Source: Candidatus Competibacter denitrificans Run_A_D11 (GTDB lineage: Bacteria > Pseudomonadota > Gammaproteobacteria > Competibacterales > Competibacteraceae). From it: a stretch of DNA of 64,000 nucleotides. Positions 20,575 through 31,317 of the stretch are shown here, piece after piece. The notes under the pieces were generated by a model that saw nothing but the letters and a program-made list of their open reading frames with translations, did not search any database and was not told the origin of the DNA. The DNA lies in assembly GCF_001051235.1 (NCBI RefSeq), contig NZ_CBTJ020000033.1, forward strand, positions 47,779-111,778, given 5' to 3'. A program made the translations under genes and the position numbers. Numbering within the stretch: the first letter of the stretch is position 1; every line of letters starts with the position of its first letter.

Positions 20575-21567
20575 ATGGAACAGTACACCGACGAAGAACG
20601 AGTCGAGGACTTAAAAAAATGGTGGCAGGAAAACGGCACTAGCATCATTGTCGGCATCGTGCTCGGTCTGATCGTCATTTTTGGCTGGCAATACTGGGGT
20701 TCCTACCGTAACACCAAATCCGAGCAAGCCTCTTTGGTTTACGATGCCTTCATCGTGGCCGCAGAAAAACCCGATGCCGATCAGGCCAAGCAACGCGGTC
20801 AAGCGTTATTGAACGATCTTCCCAAATCACCCTACGCAGCGCTGGCGGCGCTTAGGCTGGCCAAGCTAAGCACCGACAGCGGCGACACGGCAGACGCGAG
20901 TCAGCGGCTGCAATGGGTGATCGATAACGCAAAACTTGACGAACTCAAGGATATCGCCCGGCTACGCTTGGCGCGCATTCTGTTTGCAGCCGGTAAGCCC
21001 GCTGATGCGGAACCACACCTGGCCAAAATCACCACCGCCGGCCTGACCGCCGAACGCGAGGAGCTGCGCGGCGATGTCGCACTGGCAGGCAACGATTTCA
21101 CCAAAGCGCGCACCGCCTACACCGCCGCGCTGGCTGCCAGCGGCGGCAACCCGCTGCTGCAAATGAAACTCGATCATTTGAACCCGGCGAGCGCCGATTC
21201 GGTCATCGTGGCACCGGCGGCACCACCCACCCCCACACAACCCGAAGCACCCCAGACAAATGCAGCGGCACCGCCGGCCACCGTATCAGAAGCGCCGGCG
21301 GTCACAGCCCCTGCGGCAGCGGCCGAGTCATCACCACCCCCGCTACTCACCGCACCAGCCCCCACGACCGCCACATTAGCGCCGACCTCACCCCCCGCCG
21401 AACCCACAGCAACCGGCTCGGCTCCAATCCCGGCAACGACCCGCGTGGCGCCGACACCAACGCTGCCTGATGCTATAGTCACATCCGCGCCCCCAGCGTC
21501 CGCCAGCCCGGAAGCTGGCTCAGCCGCAACCGTGCCGGCCCCGGTCCCCCCTACACCAGGTCAATGA
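20575..21567 (+). CDS. yfgM: YfgM-type ancillary SecYEG translocon subunit with Pro-rich tail
   Basis: Inner membrane protein of the YfgM family, which joins the SecYEG/PpiD site and helps periplasmic folding. The N-terminus is typical (YTDEERVEDLKKWWQENGTS), with one membrane helix at about 23-41 and a periplasmic TPR-like domain to about residue 205. Beyond this lies a tail of about 120 residues made almost wholly of Pro, Ala, Thr and Ser. E. coli YfgM (206 residues) ends where this tail begins, so the tail is an addition. The stop overlaps the bamB start (ATGA). Confidence 0.87.
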   Translation: MEQYTDEERVEDLKKWWQENGTSIIVGIVLGLIVIFGWQYWGSYRNTKSEQASLVYDAFIVAAEKPDADQAKQRGQALLNDLPKSPYAALAALRLAKLSTDSGDTADASQRLQWVIDNAKLDELKDIARLRLARILFAAGKPADAEPHLAKITTAGLTAEREELRGDVALAGNDFTKARTAYTAALAASGGNPLLQMKLDHLNPASADSVIVAPAAPPTPTQPEAPQTNAAAPPATVSEAPAVTAPAAAAESSPPPLLTAPAPTTATLAPTSPPAEPTATGSAPIPATTRVAPTPTLPDAIVTSAPPASASPEAGSAATVPAPVPPTPGQ

Positions 21568-22730
21568 TCATGATTCGTCGCGCGTTCTTGCTGGTATTGC
21601 TCGCGTTGAGCACCGGCTGTAGCTGGCTCGGTGGCTGGTTCGGTAGCTCCGACAACTCGCTACGGCCGGCGGAACTGAAAACCATCGTCTCGCCGGTCAA
21701 CGTCAGTCAGCTTTGGGAAACCAAGGTAGGTTCCGGCACGGCAGGCCAATTCATTCGGTTGACTCCAACGCTGGCGGACGGTCGCCTGTACGCTGCCAGC
21801 CACGACGGCACGATTTTGGCGCTTGATGCCCTCACCGGCCAGCGCCTGTGGGACGTGAACAGCGACCTACCGATTTCAGGAGGTGTCGGCTTGAGCGACA
21901 GCGGCTTGGTGCTGGTCGGCACCGATCAGGGGCAAGTGGTCGCTTTACGCCAAGCCAACGGCCAGGAAGCCTGGCGGGCCACCGTGTCCAGCGAAGTGCT
22001 CGCGCCGCCGCGCGGTGCCAAAGGCATCGTGGTAACGCGGACTGGCGATGGCAAATTCACCGGTCTTGATGCCGCATCCGGCGAGCGGCGCTGGGTATCC
22101 AGCCACGCACTGCCGGCGCTGAGCCTGCGAGGCAATTCAGCACCTATCGTGGTGCAAAACCTGGTGGTTGCCGGTCTGGAAACCGGTAAGCTGCTGGTTC
22201 TATCGCTGGACAAGGGGCTACCGCTCACCGAAAAAACCATCGCCCCGCCCCGTGGGCGTACCGAAATCGAACGGCTGATCGACATCGCGGCCGAACCCAA
22301 AGTGTTCGGCGATACGCTCTATTTGGTGGCCTATCGCGGCAATGTGGCCGCTATTGACATGCGCGCTGGCACTGTGGTCTGGAATCGCGATCTTTCCAGC
22401 TATGCTGGGCTTGATGTCGATGCCAGGCAAGTGTACGTCAGCGACGACATGGGTGCGGTGCTGGCTTTGGATCGGGGAGATGGCCATACGTTGTGGCAAC
22501 AAACGGAGCTGAGTGGTCGTCAGTTAACAGCTCCGGTCGCCAGTGATGGCTATGTTGTGGTCGGTGATTTGGAGGGTTATTTGCACTGGCTCAATAAAAG
22601 CGATGGCCGTATCGTCGGCCGGACCCGTGCAGCCGGCAAGCGCATCATCGCACCCCCGATTGCAGCCGGTAATACCATCTTTGTCTACGGTGAGAATGGT
22701 ACGTTGGGCGCTTTCCGAGCCGGTGGCTAA
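21564..22730 (+). CDS. bamB: Outer membrane assembly lipoprotein BamB
   Basis: Lipoprotein of the BAM complex that inserts beta-barrel proteins into the outer membrane. The signal peptide ends in the lipobox LSTGC (Cys19). The mature part is an eight-bladed PQQ-type propeller, with repeated DG.. LYAASHDGTILALDALTGQR-like blades and WD/WxR motifs between about residues 45 and 385. At 388 residues it is typical. It follows yfgM with a 4-base overlap. der (engA), which usually follows bamB, is not here; priA starts 182 bases later after a gap in which no gene is seen. Confidence 0.93.
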   Translation: MIMIRRAFLLVLLALSTGCSWLGGWFGSSDNSLRPAELKTIVSPVNVSQLWETKVGSGTAGQFIRLTPTLADGRLYAASHDGTILALDALTGQRLWDVNSDLPISGGVGLSDSGLVLVGTDQGQVVALRQANGQEAWRATVSSEVLAPPRGAKGIVVTRTGDGKFTGLDAASGERRWVSSHALPALSLRGNSAPIVVQNLVVAGLETGKLLVLSLDKGLPLTEKTIAPPRGRTEIERLIDIAAEPKVFGDTLYLVAYRGNVAAIDMRAGTVVWNRDLSSYAGLDVDARQVYVSDDMGAVLALDRGDGHTLWQQTELSGRQLTAPVASDGYVVVGDLEGYLHWLNKSDGRIVGRTRAAGKRIIAPPIAAGNTIFVYGENGTLGAFRAGG

Positions 22731-22912
22731 ACACACCTCTGCTCGGTCGTATTCCGCTTTCCCATCGACCAATCTGTGGCGATAGACGGGCCAACGTCTT
22801 TTAATCCCGTCTATCGTGTGATCTTACCGGTCGAACCTGCTGACCATCACGATGGCGCCAAGTTTTGGCTTGGCCAACGATGGCGTAACCGATTCCTGGC
22901 GGACTTCTTAGC

Positions 22913-25135
22913 GTGGCTACGCTCATCCTGCGGATTGCTGTTCCCTCGCCGCTTGATCGAACCTTTGACTACCTGCCACCACCGGATTGCGACCTGAGCG
23001 CGCTAGCCCCCGGTGTGCGAGTGCGGGTACCTTTCGGCCACCGCGATGTCATCGGTTTTCTAGTCGGGACCGCCGACGGCACGGCTGTGGTCCCTGACGC
23101 ACTCCGGTCGGCACACGCGATCCTTGATGCTGAGCCGGTGTTATCGGCCGAAACGCTAAACTTCTTGCAGTGGGCACAGCGCTATTACCACCATCCACCC
23201 GGCGAGGTATTAGCAACCGCCCTTCCGACACTGCTCCGCCAAGGCGAACCGGCGATTCCACCAGATATTCCGGTACGCTGGCGAATCACCGCAGCCGGCC
23301 GCGAGGCCCTTGCCATCGGCACGGCTTTGCGTCGTTCGGCCGGACAGCGCTTATTGCTAGAGCATCTGGCGCCCTATCCAGCGGGTCTTACCACCGTATC
23401 GCTGCGCACCACAGCGCGCAATCCATCCGCCATCCTACGCACTCTACGGGCAAAAGGCTGGGTAGAACCGCACGCAGCACCCGGTCCCGAAAACCCCCCA
23501 AATCCTTGCTCCCGCAGCAATCTGGCACGCCCTGTTTTGAACGAGGCACAAGCGGCGGCAGTGGCGGCGGTAGTGGCTGAGTTGGACCATTTTCAGGCTT
23601 TTCTCCTGGAAGGCATCACAGGCAGCGGTAAAACCGAAGTCTATATTTGCCTAATCGAGGCGGTGCTCGCGCGCGGCCGACAGGCGTTAGTGCTGGTTCC
23701 AGAAATCGGCCTTACCCCTCAATTGTTAAGTCGATTTAACGAGCGGTTGCCAGGTCCGCTGGCGGTGATGCACTCCGGCTTGACCGACCGGGAGCGGCTA
23801 AACGCCTGGCTGTTGGCGCGCGATGGCTTAGCCCGCGTCGTGGTGGGAACCCGCTCGGCGGTTTTCGCGCCCCTGCGCACAGCGGGTCTACTGATCGTTG
23901 ACGAAGAGCACGATAGCTCCCTCAAGCAACAAGACGGCTTTCGCTACCATGGCCGAGATTTGGCTGTCATGCGGGGTCAGCAGTTGAATATCCCGGTGGT
24001 GCTGGGTTCGGCCACTCCCGCTTTGGAAACCTATCACAACGCCCAGCGTGGCCGCTACACACGCCTTAGCCTGCCGGAGCGGGTTGGTGGTGGCCGCGAA
24101 TCGCCTATTGAAGTGGTTGATCTACGCCGCCAGCGGCTTACGGAAGGGTTATCCCAGCCCTTATTGGCGCGGGCCGGAGAGCATTTGGCCCGTAACGAAC
24201 AGGTTTTGCTGTTCCTCAATCGCCGTGGGTTCGCACCGGTGCTGTTCTGCCACGAATGCGGCTGGCTCAGCCAATGCCACCATTGCGATGCACGCATGAC
24301 CATCCACCTGCGCCAAGGTCAGCTGATTTGTCACCATTGTGGCGATCAGCGAGCGGTGGAGAGGGCCTGTCCGCTGTGTGGCAGTGTCGATTTGCGTGCG
24401 CTCGGCCAGGGCACGGAACGCCTCGAAAACGCGCTGCAAACGGCATTCCCGGATATCCCGATCACTCGCATCGACCGTGACAGCACCCGTCGGCGTGGCA
24501 GCCTGGAAGTGCTGCTGGCGGGCATTACAGCCGGCGGCGCCCGCCTGTTGATCGGCACCCAAATGCTGGCTAAGGGCCATCATTTTCCCGATGTGACGCT
24601 CGTCGGTATCGTCGATGCCGATCAAGGCTTGTATGGCATTGATTTTCACGCCAGCGAACGGATGGCCCAACTCATCTTGCAAGTCGCCGGTCGTGCAGGC
24701 CGCGCCGATAAGCCCGGCACTGTGCTGATCCAGACCCACCAACCCGGTCACCCACTATTGCAGATTTTGGTCTCTCAAGGCTATCCGGCGTTCGCGGCGG
24801 CCACGTTGGCCGAGCGGAAGGCCGCATTGCTGCCGCCGTTTACCTATCAGGCATTGCTGCGGGCCGAAGCGACCACTGCCGAGCAAGCGACCGCATTTCT
24901 CCGGGCTGGCCTTGCCTTGGCCGAAACCATTGCCGATGGTGTGGAGCTGTTAGGACCAGCGCCGGCCCCGATGGAACGACGCGCCGGCCACTATCGCGCG
25001 CAACTGCTCGTGCAAGCGCTCCAACGCCAAGACTTGCATCGGTTTCTTGATCTTTGGGTTCCGCGTTTGCGTGCAAAGAAACGGGATCAGCGGGTTCGTT
25101 GGTCGCTAGACGTAGACCCGATTGAGCTTTATTAA
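22913..25135 (+). CDS. priA: Primosomal replication restart helicase PriA
   Basis: 3'-5' helicase that reloads the replisome at stalled forks. The 740 residues show the N-terminal fork-binding domain, Walker A GITGSGKTEVY (about 238-248), the DEEHD box, and a zinc-binding insert with four CxxC pairs (CHEC, CHHC, CHHC, CPLC) between about residues 445 and 495. Helicase motifs GTQMLAKGHHFPDVTLVGI and QVAGRAGRA follow. The start is GTG at 22913, giving MATLILRIAVPSPLDRTFDY, the usual PriA beginning. It appears to be a single-gene unit. Confidence 0.96.
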   Translation: MATLILRIAVPSPLDRTFDYLPPPDCDLSALAPGVRVRVPFGHRDVIGFLVGTADGTAVVPDALRSAHAILDAEPVLSAETLNFLQWAQRYYHHPPGEVLATALPTLLRQGEPAIPPDIPVRWRITAAGREALAIGTALRRSAGQRLLLEHLAPYPAGLTTVSLRTTARNPSAILRTLRAKGWVEPHAAPGPENPPNPCSRSNLARPVLNEAQAAAVAAVVAELDHFQAFLLEGITGSGKTEVYICLIEAVLARGRQALVLVPEIGLTPQLLSRFNERLPGPLAVMHSGLTDRERLNAWLLARDGLARVVVGTRSAVFAPLRTAGLLIVDEEHDSSLKQQDGFRYHGRDLAVMRGQQLNIPVVLGSATPALETYHNAQRGRYTRLSLPERVGGGRESPIEVVDLRRQRLTEGLSQPLLARAGEHLARNEQVLLFLNRRGFAPVLFCHECGWLSQCHHCDARMTIHLRQGQLICHHCGDQRAVERACPLCGSVDLRALGQGTERLENALQTAFPDIPITRIDRDSTRRRGSLEVLLAGITAGGARLLIGTQMLAKGHHFPDVTLVGIVDADQGLYGIDFHASERMAQLILQVAGRAGRADKPGTVLIQTHQPGHPLLQILVSQGYPAFAAATLAERKAALLPPFTYQALLRAEATTAEQATAFLRAGLALAETIADGVELLGPAPAPMERRAGHYRAQLLVQALQRQDLHRFLDLWVPRLRAKKRDQRVRWSLDVDPIELY

Positions 25136-25473
25136 GTGCCGATGGCCCGGACGTTTATCGCGTAGGTGGTACGACTCGAAGCGAAGTGCTAACGCTTTCA
25201 GTCCATAAAAAAATGGAGTTTACGTGACAAGTTTGCAGAAAATTTCAAGACATTGGAAAAATAAGCTAATCATTAAGCCTTTACATGGCGTGGAACACGG
25301 CTAGACTTTTCTTGTGCTTGTGCTTTTTCCAACGGCCAGGCAACCATTAAAGAAGCTGAGGGGAATCGGTCGATCTGGGAAACCGCTCTGGAATCCCTAA
25401 CCGGAATAATGCGTCAAGAAGGCTGAGGCCGCTTCTCATTCACACCACCATCAACTCTTGTTCCTGGAAATTA
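25136..25473. other. 338-base gap before the acetate module
   Basis: No gene is supported. The middle part (about 25200-25330) is clearly richer in A+T than its neighbours and probably holds the promoter of the DUF485-actP operon, but no clean sigma-70 or sigma-54 pair could be assigned by eye. TGGAA-type half matches near 25252 and 25290 lack a correctly spaced second element. Confidence 0.5.
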
Positions 25474-25785
25474 ATGATGCAACAAGACCTGGTACACGCG
25501 ATAAAAAGCAACCCTAAATATCATGAACTCCTTACGAAACGTAAGTCGTTCGCCTGGACACTAGCTGCGGTCATGCTGGTTATCTACTACGGCTTTATCC
25601 TGATCGTCGCATTCAACAAAGAGTTTCTCGGCCAGCCGCTGTCAGCGGGATCGATCACCACGGTCGGAATTCCGATTGGTCTGGGGGTGATCATCAGTGC
25701 CTTTGTGCTCACTGGTATTTATGTCCGCCGCGCCAACTCCGAATTTGACCGGATGACTCGTGAGATCAAGGAGGAAGTATTATGA
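25474..25785 (+). CDS. yjcH: DUF485 membrane protein (YjcH-like), ActP partner
   Basis: A 103-residue inner membrane protein with two hydrophobic helices (about 25-45 and 66-86). It keeps the YjcH/DUF485 pattern: a [13 protein letters not shown] stretch before helix 1, [19 protein letters not shown], and [11 protein letters not shown] at the C-terminus. In E. coli yjcH lies between acs and actP and is co-transcribed with them; its biochemical role is not settled. The stop overlaps the actP ATG. No acs gene is found in the window. Confidence 0.9.
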   Translation: MMQQDLVHAIKSNPKYHELLTKRKSFAWTLAAVMLVIYYGFILIVAFNKEFLGQPLSAGSITTVGIPIGLGVIISAFVLTGIYVRRANSEFDRMTREIKEEVL

Positions 25786-27467
25786 GAATATGGCAAAACA
25801 TTACCGCAGTTCTCGCGTTGAGCTTGGTCGCTGGCGTGGCGCTGGCCGCGGGCGATATGGGTGAAGTCAAAAAGCAGGCAGTCAATGTGCCTGCCATCAT
25901 CATGTTTCTGGCCTTTGTCGCTGGCACCCTGGGCATTACCTATTGGGCAGCGCAACGCACCAAGACCGCCAAGGACTTCTACGCCGCTGGCGGCGGCATC
26001 ACCGGTTTTCAGAACGGCTTGGCCATCGCTGGCGATTACATGTCAGCGGCCTCGTTCCTCGGTATTTCCGGCCTGGTGTTTATCAACGGTTACGACGGTC
26101 TGATCTACTCGGTGGGCTGGTTGGTCGGCTGGCCGATCATCATGTTCCTGATGGCCGAGCAACTCCGTAATCTTGGCAAGTATACTTACGCTGACGTGGT
26201 GTCTTACCGCTTCCAGCGGGTTCCGATGCGCACCATGGCGGCCACCGGCTCGCTGGTCGTGGTCATTCTGTACCTGATCGGCCAGATGGTCGGCGCGGGC
26301 AAGCTGATTCAGGTCTTGTTCGGGCTAGACTATACCTACGCCGTCATTATCGTCGGGGTGTTGATCATCCTGTATGTCACCTTCGGCGGCATGTTGGCCA
26401 CCACCTGGGTGCAAATCATCAAAGCCTGCCTGCTGCTCGGTGGGGCTACCATCATTGCCTTTGGCGCGTTGTACGTCGCCACCGGCGGTTCGATGAGTCC
26501 AGAAGCACTGTTCCGCAAAGCGACTGAAGTTCACGCCAAAAAGGATGCGTTGATGCGTCCCGGTGCGTTGGTCACCAGCCCGCTGGAAGCCATTTCGCTC
26601 GGTCTCGCCCTGATGTTCGGTACTGCGGGTCTACCCCATATCCTGATGCGGTTCTTCACCGTGCCGAATGCCACCGAAGCCCGTAAGTCCGTGTTCTATG
26701 CGACCGGCTTCATCGGTTACTTCTATATCCTGACTTTCTTGATCGGTTTCGGCGCTATCGTGCTGCTGATGCCCGCTGATTCCGGCTACATGATCACCAA
26801 CGCCAAGGGCGTGCTGGAACTGAAGGGTGGCCAGAACATGGCGGCGGTCAATTTGGCGCAAGCGGTCGGCGGCAATTTACTGCTCGGTTTCATCTCCGCC
26901 GTCGCCTTCGCCACCATTTTGGCGGTGGTCTCCGGCCTGACTCTAGCAGGTGCCTCAGCGATTTCGCATGACCTCTACGCCAGCGTGTTCGCACATGGCA
27001 ACGTCAACGAACAGCAGGAAGTGCGCGTTTCCAAGATGGCCACTCTGGTCTTGGGCGTTATCGCCATCCTGTTGGGTATTGCCTTTGAGCAGCAAAACGT
27101 CGCCTATCTGGTCGGCCTGACCTTCTCGGTGGCCGCCAGCGCCAACTTCCCGATCCTGATCACCTCAATCTTCTGGTCGAAAATGACCACCAAGGGTGCG
27201 CTATTGGGCGGTTGGCTGGGGTTGGTCAGTTCGACGCTGTTCGTGATCCTGGGGCCGACGGTGTGGACCGATGTGCTCAAATTCGGCGACGCCATCTTCC
27301 CGTTCAAGAACCCCGCGCTATTCTCGATGACGATTTCGTTCCTGGGCATCTGGATCGGCTCAATCATGGACAACAGTGAAAACGCCCGCCAGGAATGCGC
27401 GGCCTTCGAAGCGCAGGATGTTCGCTGCCAAACTGGCATCGGCGCTGAAGGCGCAGCCAGTCACTAA
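25782..27467 (+). CDS. actP: Cation/acetate symporter ActP
   Basis: Sodium:solute symporter family member that takes up acetate and other short carboxylates. The 561 residues begin with a cleavable-looking leader ([13 protein letters not shown]), then about thirteen helices. Family stretches include [32 protein letters not shown] (seen here over about residues 66-97), the [16 protein letters not shown] region and the C-terminal [15 protein letters not shown]. The length is close to E. coli ActP (549). The start overlaps the DUF485 stop. Two terminator-like hairpins follow. Acetate is inferred from the family and the DUF485 partner; related permeases take pyruvate or propionate. Confidence 0.93.
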   Translation: MRIWQNITAVLALSLVAGVALAAGDMGEVKKQAVNVPAIIMFLAFVAGTLGITYWAAQRTKTAKDFYAAGGGITGFQNGLAIAGDYMSAASFLGISGLVFINGYDGLIYSVGWLVGWPIIMFLMAEQLRNLGKYTYADVVSYRFQRVPMRTMAATGSLVVVILYLIGQMVGAGKLIQVLFGLDYTYAVIIVGVLIILYVTFGGMLATTWVQIIKACLLLGGATIIAFGALYVATGGSMSPEALFRKATEVHAKKDALMRPGALVTSPLEAISLGLALMFGTAGLPHILMRFFTVPNATEARKSVFYATGFIGYFYILTFLIGFGAIVLLMPADSGYMITNAKGVLELKGGQNMAAVNLAQAVGGNLLLGFISAVAFATILAVVSGLTLAGASAISHDLYASVFAHGNVNEQQEVRVSKMATLVLGVIAILLGIAFEQQNVAYLVGLTFSVAASANFPILITSIFWSKMTTKGALLGGWLGLVSSTLFVILGPTVWTDVLKFGDAIFPFKNPALFSMTISFLGIWIGSIMDNSENARQECAAFEAQDVRCQTGIGAEGAASH

Positions 27468-27477
27468 CTGGCCCCAG

Positions 27478-27518
27478 CCGGCAGAGGGGGCATTAAGTGC
27501 CAACCTCCTGCCGGTTTT
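27478..27518 (+). terminator. Intrinsic terminator after actP
   Basis: Stem CCGGCAG-AGG / CCTCCTGCCGG (one bulge) followed by TTTTGA, 10 bases after the actP stop. Good candidate for ending the DUF485-actP transcript. Confidence 0.7.
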
Positions 27519-27535
27519 GAATCTGCTAAGATAAT

Positions 27536-27572
27536 CCCCCCTTCCGGAATCGCCGCAGGGGGGTTTTATTTT
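27536..27572 (+). terminator. Second hairpin with T-run before the CBS/DUF294 gene
   Basis: Six C (27536-27541) pair with six G (27558-27563) around a 16-base loop, directly followed by TTTTATTTTT. It ends only about 21 bases before the TTG start of the regulator gene, so it could act as an attenuator for read-through from actP. Its stem is short. Confidence 0.5.
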
Positions 27573-27593
27573 TGACAACCGGGCAGACTATCC

Positions 27594-29507
27594 TTGGCTA
27601 CTCCCGACGCTCTGGACCCAAAAAGCTTTCTGGCGAACCTGCCACCTTTCAGCCAACTATCTGCATTAGAGTTGGCACAGTTGACCCAGAACCTAACCGT
27701 GGCCCACTACCACACCGGTGAGGTCTTGCTGAAAGCAGGCGAGCGGCCTATCTGCCTGTTCGTGGTCATCACAGGTACCGTTTGGGAAATTGAGGGCAAC
27801 GACCCGCCGAGTCGGCCTCCGCAAACGCTCTCAGAGACCGCGATCTCTCAAAGCCAAGACGAGGATCAGCCCTCGCTAAAGTGCGTGATCGCGCTCTACA
27901 CTGCGCAGGACACGTTTGATATTCGCGGTTTACTGGAAGGAACCAGCAAGCGCTCTTTCGTAGCCGCCGAGCCGACACACTGCCTGTGTCTGGCTAAGGA
28001 CGTATTTTTGGCAACTCTGCAAGCCAATCCAGGCTTCGCCCGCTTCTATGATCTTAAAATCGCGCGGCGAATCACGGCTGCTTCTACTGAGTCCGAAGAT
28101 CTACAAGAACTGTCAGCGTTCACCGTTACCAAAATCCGCGATATTTATATCCATCCGCCGACCTATGTCACCGCCAAGGCCACGATCCACGAAACAGCGG
28201 TGGCGATGAAAACCCATAAGACCAACTCGGTCCTGGTTCAGCACGGCGATGAAACCGGTATTTTGACGGCGACCGATTTGCGGGAGGCCGCCATCATCCA
28301 ACGGCGCTCGCTGGATGCTCCGGTCGGATCGCTGGCGACCTATGATTTGATCGGCATGGCGCCCGACGACTTTTTGTTCAACGCCCTGCTGCAAATGACC
28401 CGGCACAATATCAATCGCTTGGTGATCCGCGAGGGCACCACCATCCACGGCATCCTCGAACAAATTGACCTGTTAAGCTATCTATCGAACCACTCGCACC
28501 TGATCGCCCTACAAATCGAGCGTGCGCAATCCAAGGAAGAACTCAAGTGGGCTAGCCGAGAACTGATCAATGTTATCCGCGATTTGCATGGCAAGGGCGT
28601 CAAAATCCGTTACATCATGCAATTGGTTTCCGAACTTAACAAAAAAATGTTGCGGAAACTGATGGAATTGTTAGCTCCGCCGGAGCTGCTGGATAATTCC
28701 TGCCTGCTGGTATTGGGGAGCGAAGGCCGCGAGGAACAGGTCTTAAAAACCGACCAGGATAATGCGCTGATCTTGCGCGATGATTTCTCCTATGCGGATC
28801 TGGCACGGATCACCGCCGAATTCACAGCCAGCCTGCTGGATTTCGGCTATCCTCGCTGCCCTGGCAATATCATGATTTCCAACCCTTACTGGACCAAATC
28901 AGTCGCGGCCTTCAAGGATGAGCTGTTCGAGTGGATCGTCCATCCCACCCACGATTCGTTTTTGCAATTTGCTATCTTCTGCGATGCCAAGGCAGTGGCC
29001 GGCGACGAGAATCTGCTCCGCCATGTTAAGGATCGGATGCATCGTCTGCTCGGCGATTACCGTTCTTTCTACAGTCAGTTTGCGAAAGCCACCGTCGCGT
29101 TTGAAACACCGTTGGGGTTTTTCACCAATTTCGTGCTTGAGAAAAATCGCGATGAATTGGATATTAAGAAAGGTGGCATCTTTCCCATCGTCCACGGCGT
29201 TCGCAGCCTGGCGTTGGAATATCGACTCCCACAGACCAATACCATTGAGCGCATCACCGCCCTAAGCCAGCGCAATTTATTTGCACCGTCTTTCGGCACC
29301 GAGTTGATTGAGGCGTTCACCTTCATGTCCACCTTGCGGACCCGGGCCGGCTTGCAAAAAATCGAGCAGGGACTACCCCAAGACAACTACATGAACCCGA
29401 AAGAACTCAGTAAGCTGGATCGGGAGCTGTTGCGCGATTCCCTCAAGATCGTCAACGAGTTCAAGAAATTCACTGTATACCACTTCAAACTCGGCATGAT
29501 CAGTTGA
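27594..29507 (+). CDS. cNMP-binding/CBS/DUF294 nucleotidyltransferase-like regulator
   Basis: A 637-residue soluble signalling protein. Domains in order: an N-terminal cyclic-nucleotide-binding-like fold (about 20-150, [20 protein letters not shown]), a CBS pair (about 175-295), then a DUF294 putative nucleotidyltransferase domain related to the GlnD type (about 335-475, with [18 protein letters not shown]), and the C-terminal DUF294_C helical domain (about 480-637). The GSxGRxEQxxxTDQDN motif is complete. Translation seems to start at TTG 27594; no better codon lies nearby. Genes of this type often follow acetate/solute symporters of the ActP class, so regulation of transport is a reasonable inference, but the target is unknown. 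Confidence 0.85.
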   Translation: MATPDALDPKSFLANLPPFSQLSALELAQLTQNLTVAHYHTGEVLLKAGERPICLFVVITGTVWEIEGNDPPSRPPQTLSETAISQSQDEDQPSLKCVIALYTAQDTFDIRGLLEGTSKRSFVAAEPTHCLCLAKDVFLATLQANPGFARFYDLKIARRITAASTESEDLQELSAFTVTKIRDIYIHPPTYVTAKATIHETAVAMKTHKTNSVLVQHGDETGILTATDLREAAIIQRRSLDAPVGSLATYDLIGMAPDDFLFNALLQMTRHNINRLVIREGTTIHGILEQIDLLSYLSNHSHLIALQIERAQSKEELKWASRELINVIRDLHGKGVKIRYIMQLVSELNKKMLRKLMELLAPPELLDNSCLLVLGSEGREEQVLKTDQDNALILRDDFSYADLARITAEFTASLLDFGYPRCPGNIMISNPYWTKSVAAFKDELFEWIVHPTHDSFLQFAIFCDAKAVAGDENLLRHVKDRMHRLLGDYRSFYSQFAKATVAFETPLGFFTNFVLEKNRDELDIKKGGIFPIVHGVRSLALEYRLPQTNTIERITALSQRNLFAPSFGTELIEAFTFMSTLRTRAGLQKIEQGLPQDNYMNPKELSKLDRELLRDSLKIVNEFKKFTVYHFKLGMIS

Positions 29508-29532
29508 CGAAGAAACACGCGAAGGCTTTCTC

Positions 29533-31317
29533 TTGAAAACGCATCTGCAAACTCTTATCGCCCAAGCGCTTGACGCCTTGCTCCAGGACGGCTCGCTGTC
29601 TGGTCCCCTGCCAGCGGAAATTCCGCTGGAACGCACCCGTGAGCGGGCGCACGGCGATTTCGCCAGCGCTGTAGCGCTGGGTTTGGCAAAAACCGCCCGG
29701 CGCAATCCGCGCGAACTGGCCGAGCGTATCGTCGCCGCCCTGCCCCCTTCCGAGGGGATCGCCAACGTCAAGATCGCCGGGCCGGGCTTCATCAACTTTT
29801 TCCTGGCACCGGCTGCCTATCACGCCGTCGTGCAGGAGATCATCGAGCGCGGTGACAGCTTTGGCCGTAGCGAACTCGGCGCCGGGCAGCGGGTTCAGGT
29901 GGAATTCGTTTCCGCCAACCCGACAGGTCCCCTTCATGTCGGCCACGGCCGGGGCGCGGCGTTCGGCGCTACCGTCGCTAACCTACTGGACGCTATCGGT
30001 TATCAGGTTCAGCGCGAGTATTACGTCAACGACGCGGGGCGGCAGATGAACATTCTTGCGGTCAGCGTTTGGTTGCGCTATCTGGAGCATTGCGGCGAAC
30101 GATTCGAGTTTCCCAGCAATGGGTATCGCGGCGACTATGTGCGCGCCATTGGCGCTCGCATTTACGCTGAACAGGGCGGGGCTTACGTCTTGCCGTCCAC
30201 CCGCATCTTTCAGGGCCTGCCGCCTGATGAAATCCGCGATGCCAGCGGTAATCTGGTCAGCCAAGGCGATAAGGAAGCGTATATCGATGCGCTGGTGGAG
30301 CGCGCCCAAACCCTTTTGGGGGAGCGCCGCTATCGCGCCATCTTTGATCTGGGCCTGAGAACCCTGCTTGACGATATCCGCGATGATTTACGGGAATTTG
30401 GCGTCGTCTACGAAAAATGGTATTCGGAGCGAACGCTAGAGCAGAGCGGCCTGGTCGATAAAGCCATTGAACGGCTCGGCGCCGCCGATTATCTCTATGA
30501 GCAAGACGGGGCGTTGTGGTTTCGCTCCAGCGCGTTCGGAGACGAAAAAGATCGTGTGGTTAAACGTGAAAATGGCCAGACCACCTATTTTGCCTCTGAT
30601 ATCGCCTACCATCTGGAAAAGTTCGAGCGCGGTTTTGATCAAGTGATCGATGTTTGGGGTGCCGACCATCATGGTTATGTCCCTCGCGTCAAAGCCGCCC
30701 TCCAGGCCATGGGAGAAAACCCGGATCGGCTGGGTGTGCTGCTGGTGCAATTTGCGATTCTCTACCGCAATGGCGAACGGATGCCCATGTCCACTCGCTC
30801 CGGCGAATTTGTCACGCTGCGGGAACTGCGCCAGGAGGTCGGCAACGATGCCGCCCGCTTCTTCTATGTGATGCGCAAGAGTGAACAACACCTGGATTTC
30901 GATCTCGACCTTGCCAAATCGCAATCGAAGGACAACCCGGTCTATTATATCCAGTATGCTCATGCCCGCGTATCGAGCGTACTAAGGCAATTGCGCGAAA
31001 AGGGCTTCTCTCGGGACATGGCGCGTGGCCATGCCAGTCTGGCGCGATTGAGCGAACCCCACGAAGAGTTACTGCTGGTGGCCCTGTCGCGCTATCCAGA
31101 AGTGCTGGAAAGCGCTGCAATCAATCATGAGCCGCACCAACTGGCGCACTATCTACGCGAATTGGCCAACGCCTTCCATACTTACTACAACGAACACCGG
31201 GTTCTCGTAGACGACGACGATTTGCGGGATGCCCGCATCAATCTCAGTCTGGCAACGCGACAAATCATCAAAAACGGACTCACCTTATTGGGCGTTTCGG
31301 CCCCGGAGGTTATGTGA
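29533..31317 (+). CDS. argS: Arginyl-tRNA synthetase
   Basis: Class I synthetase charging tRNA-Arg, 594 residues. The HIGH-type motif is [14 protein letters not shown] (about residues 131-144). The KMSK loop is replaced by MSTRSGEF, as is common in ArgRS. The N-terminal Add-1 domain (about 1-110) and C-terminal DALR anticodon domain (about 470-594, ending [10 protein letters not shown]) are both present. The start is TTG at 29533, 7 bases after GAAGG; no in-frame ATG gives the family N-terminus. The stop overlaps the GTG of the next gene. Confidence 0.96.
   Translation: MKTHLQTLIAQALDALLQDGSLSGPLPAEIPLERTRERAHGDFASAVALGLAKTARRNPRELAERIVAALPPSEGIANVKIAGPGFINFFLAPAAYHAVVQEIIERGDSFGRSELGAGQRVQVEFVSANPTGPLHVGHGRGAAFGATVANLLDAIGYQVQREYYVNDAGRQMNILAVSVWLRYLEHCGERFEFPSNGYRGDYVRAIGARIYAEQGGAYVLPSTRIFQGLPPDEIRDASGNLVSQGDKEAYIDALVERAQTLLGERRYRAIFDLGLRTLLDDIRDDLREFGVVYEKWYSERTLEQSGLVDKAIERLGAADYLYEQDGALWFRSSAFGDEKDRVVKRENGQTTYFASDIAYHLEKFERGFDQVIDVWGADHHGYVPRVKAALQAMGENPDRLGVLLVQFAILYRNGERMPMSTRSGEFVTLRELRQEVGNDAARFFYVMRKSEQHLDFDLDLAKSQSKDNPVYYIQYAHARVSSVLRQLREKGFSRDMARGHASLARLSEPHEELLLVALSRYPEVLESAAINHEPHQLAHYLRELANAFHTYYNEHRVLVDDDDLRDARINLSLATRQIIKNGLTLLGVSAPEVM

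Noticed and set aside
25200..25300. Sigma-54 promoter before the acetate module
   Set aside because: TGG-type elements are present, but none has a GC pair at the required spacing.
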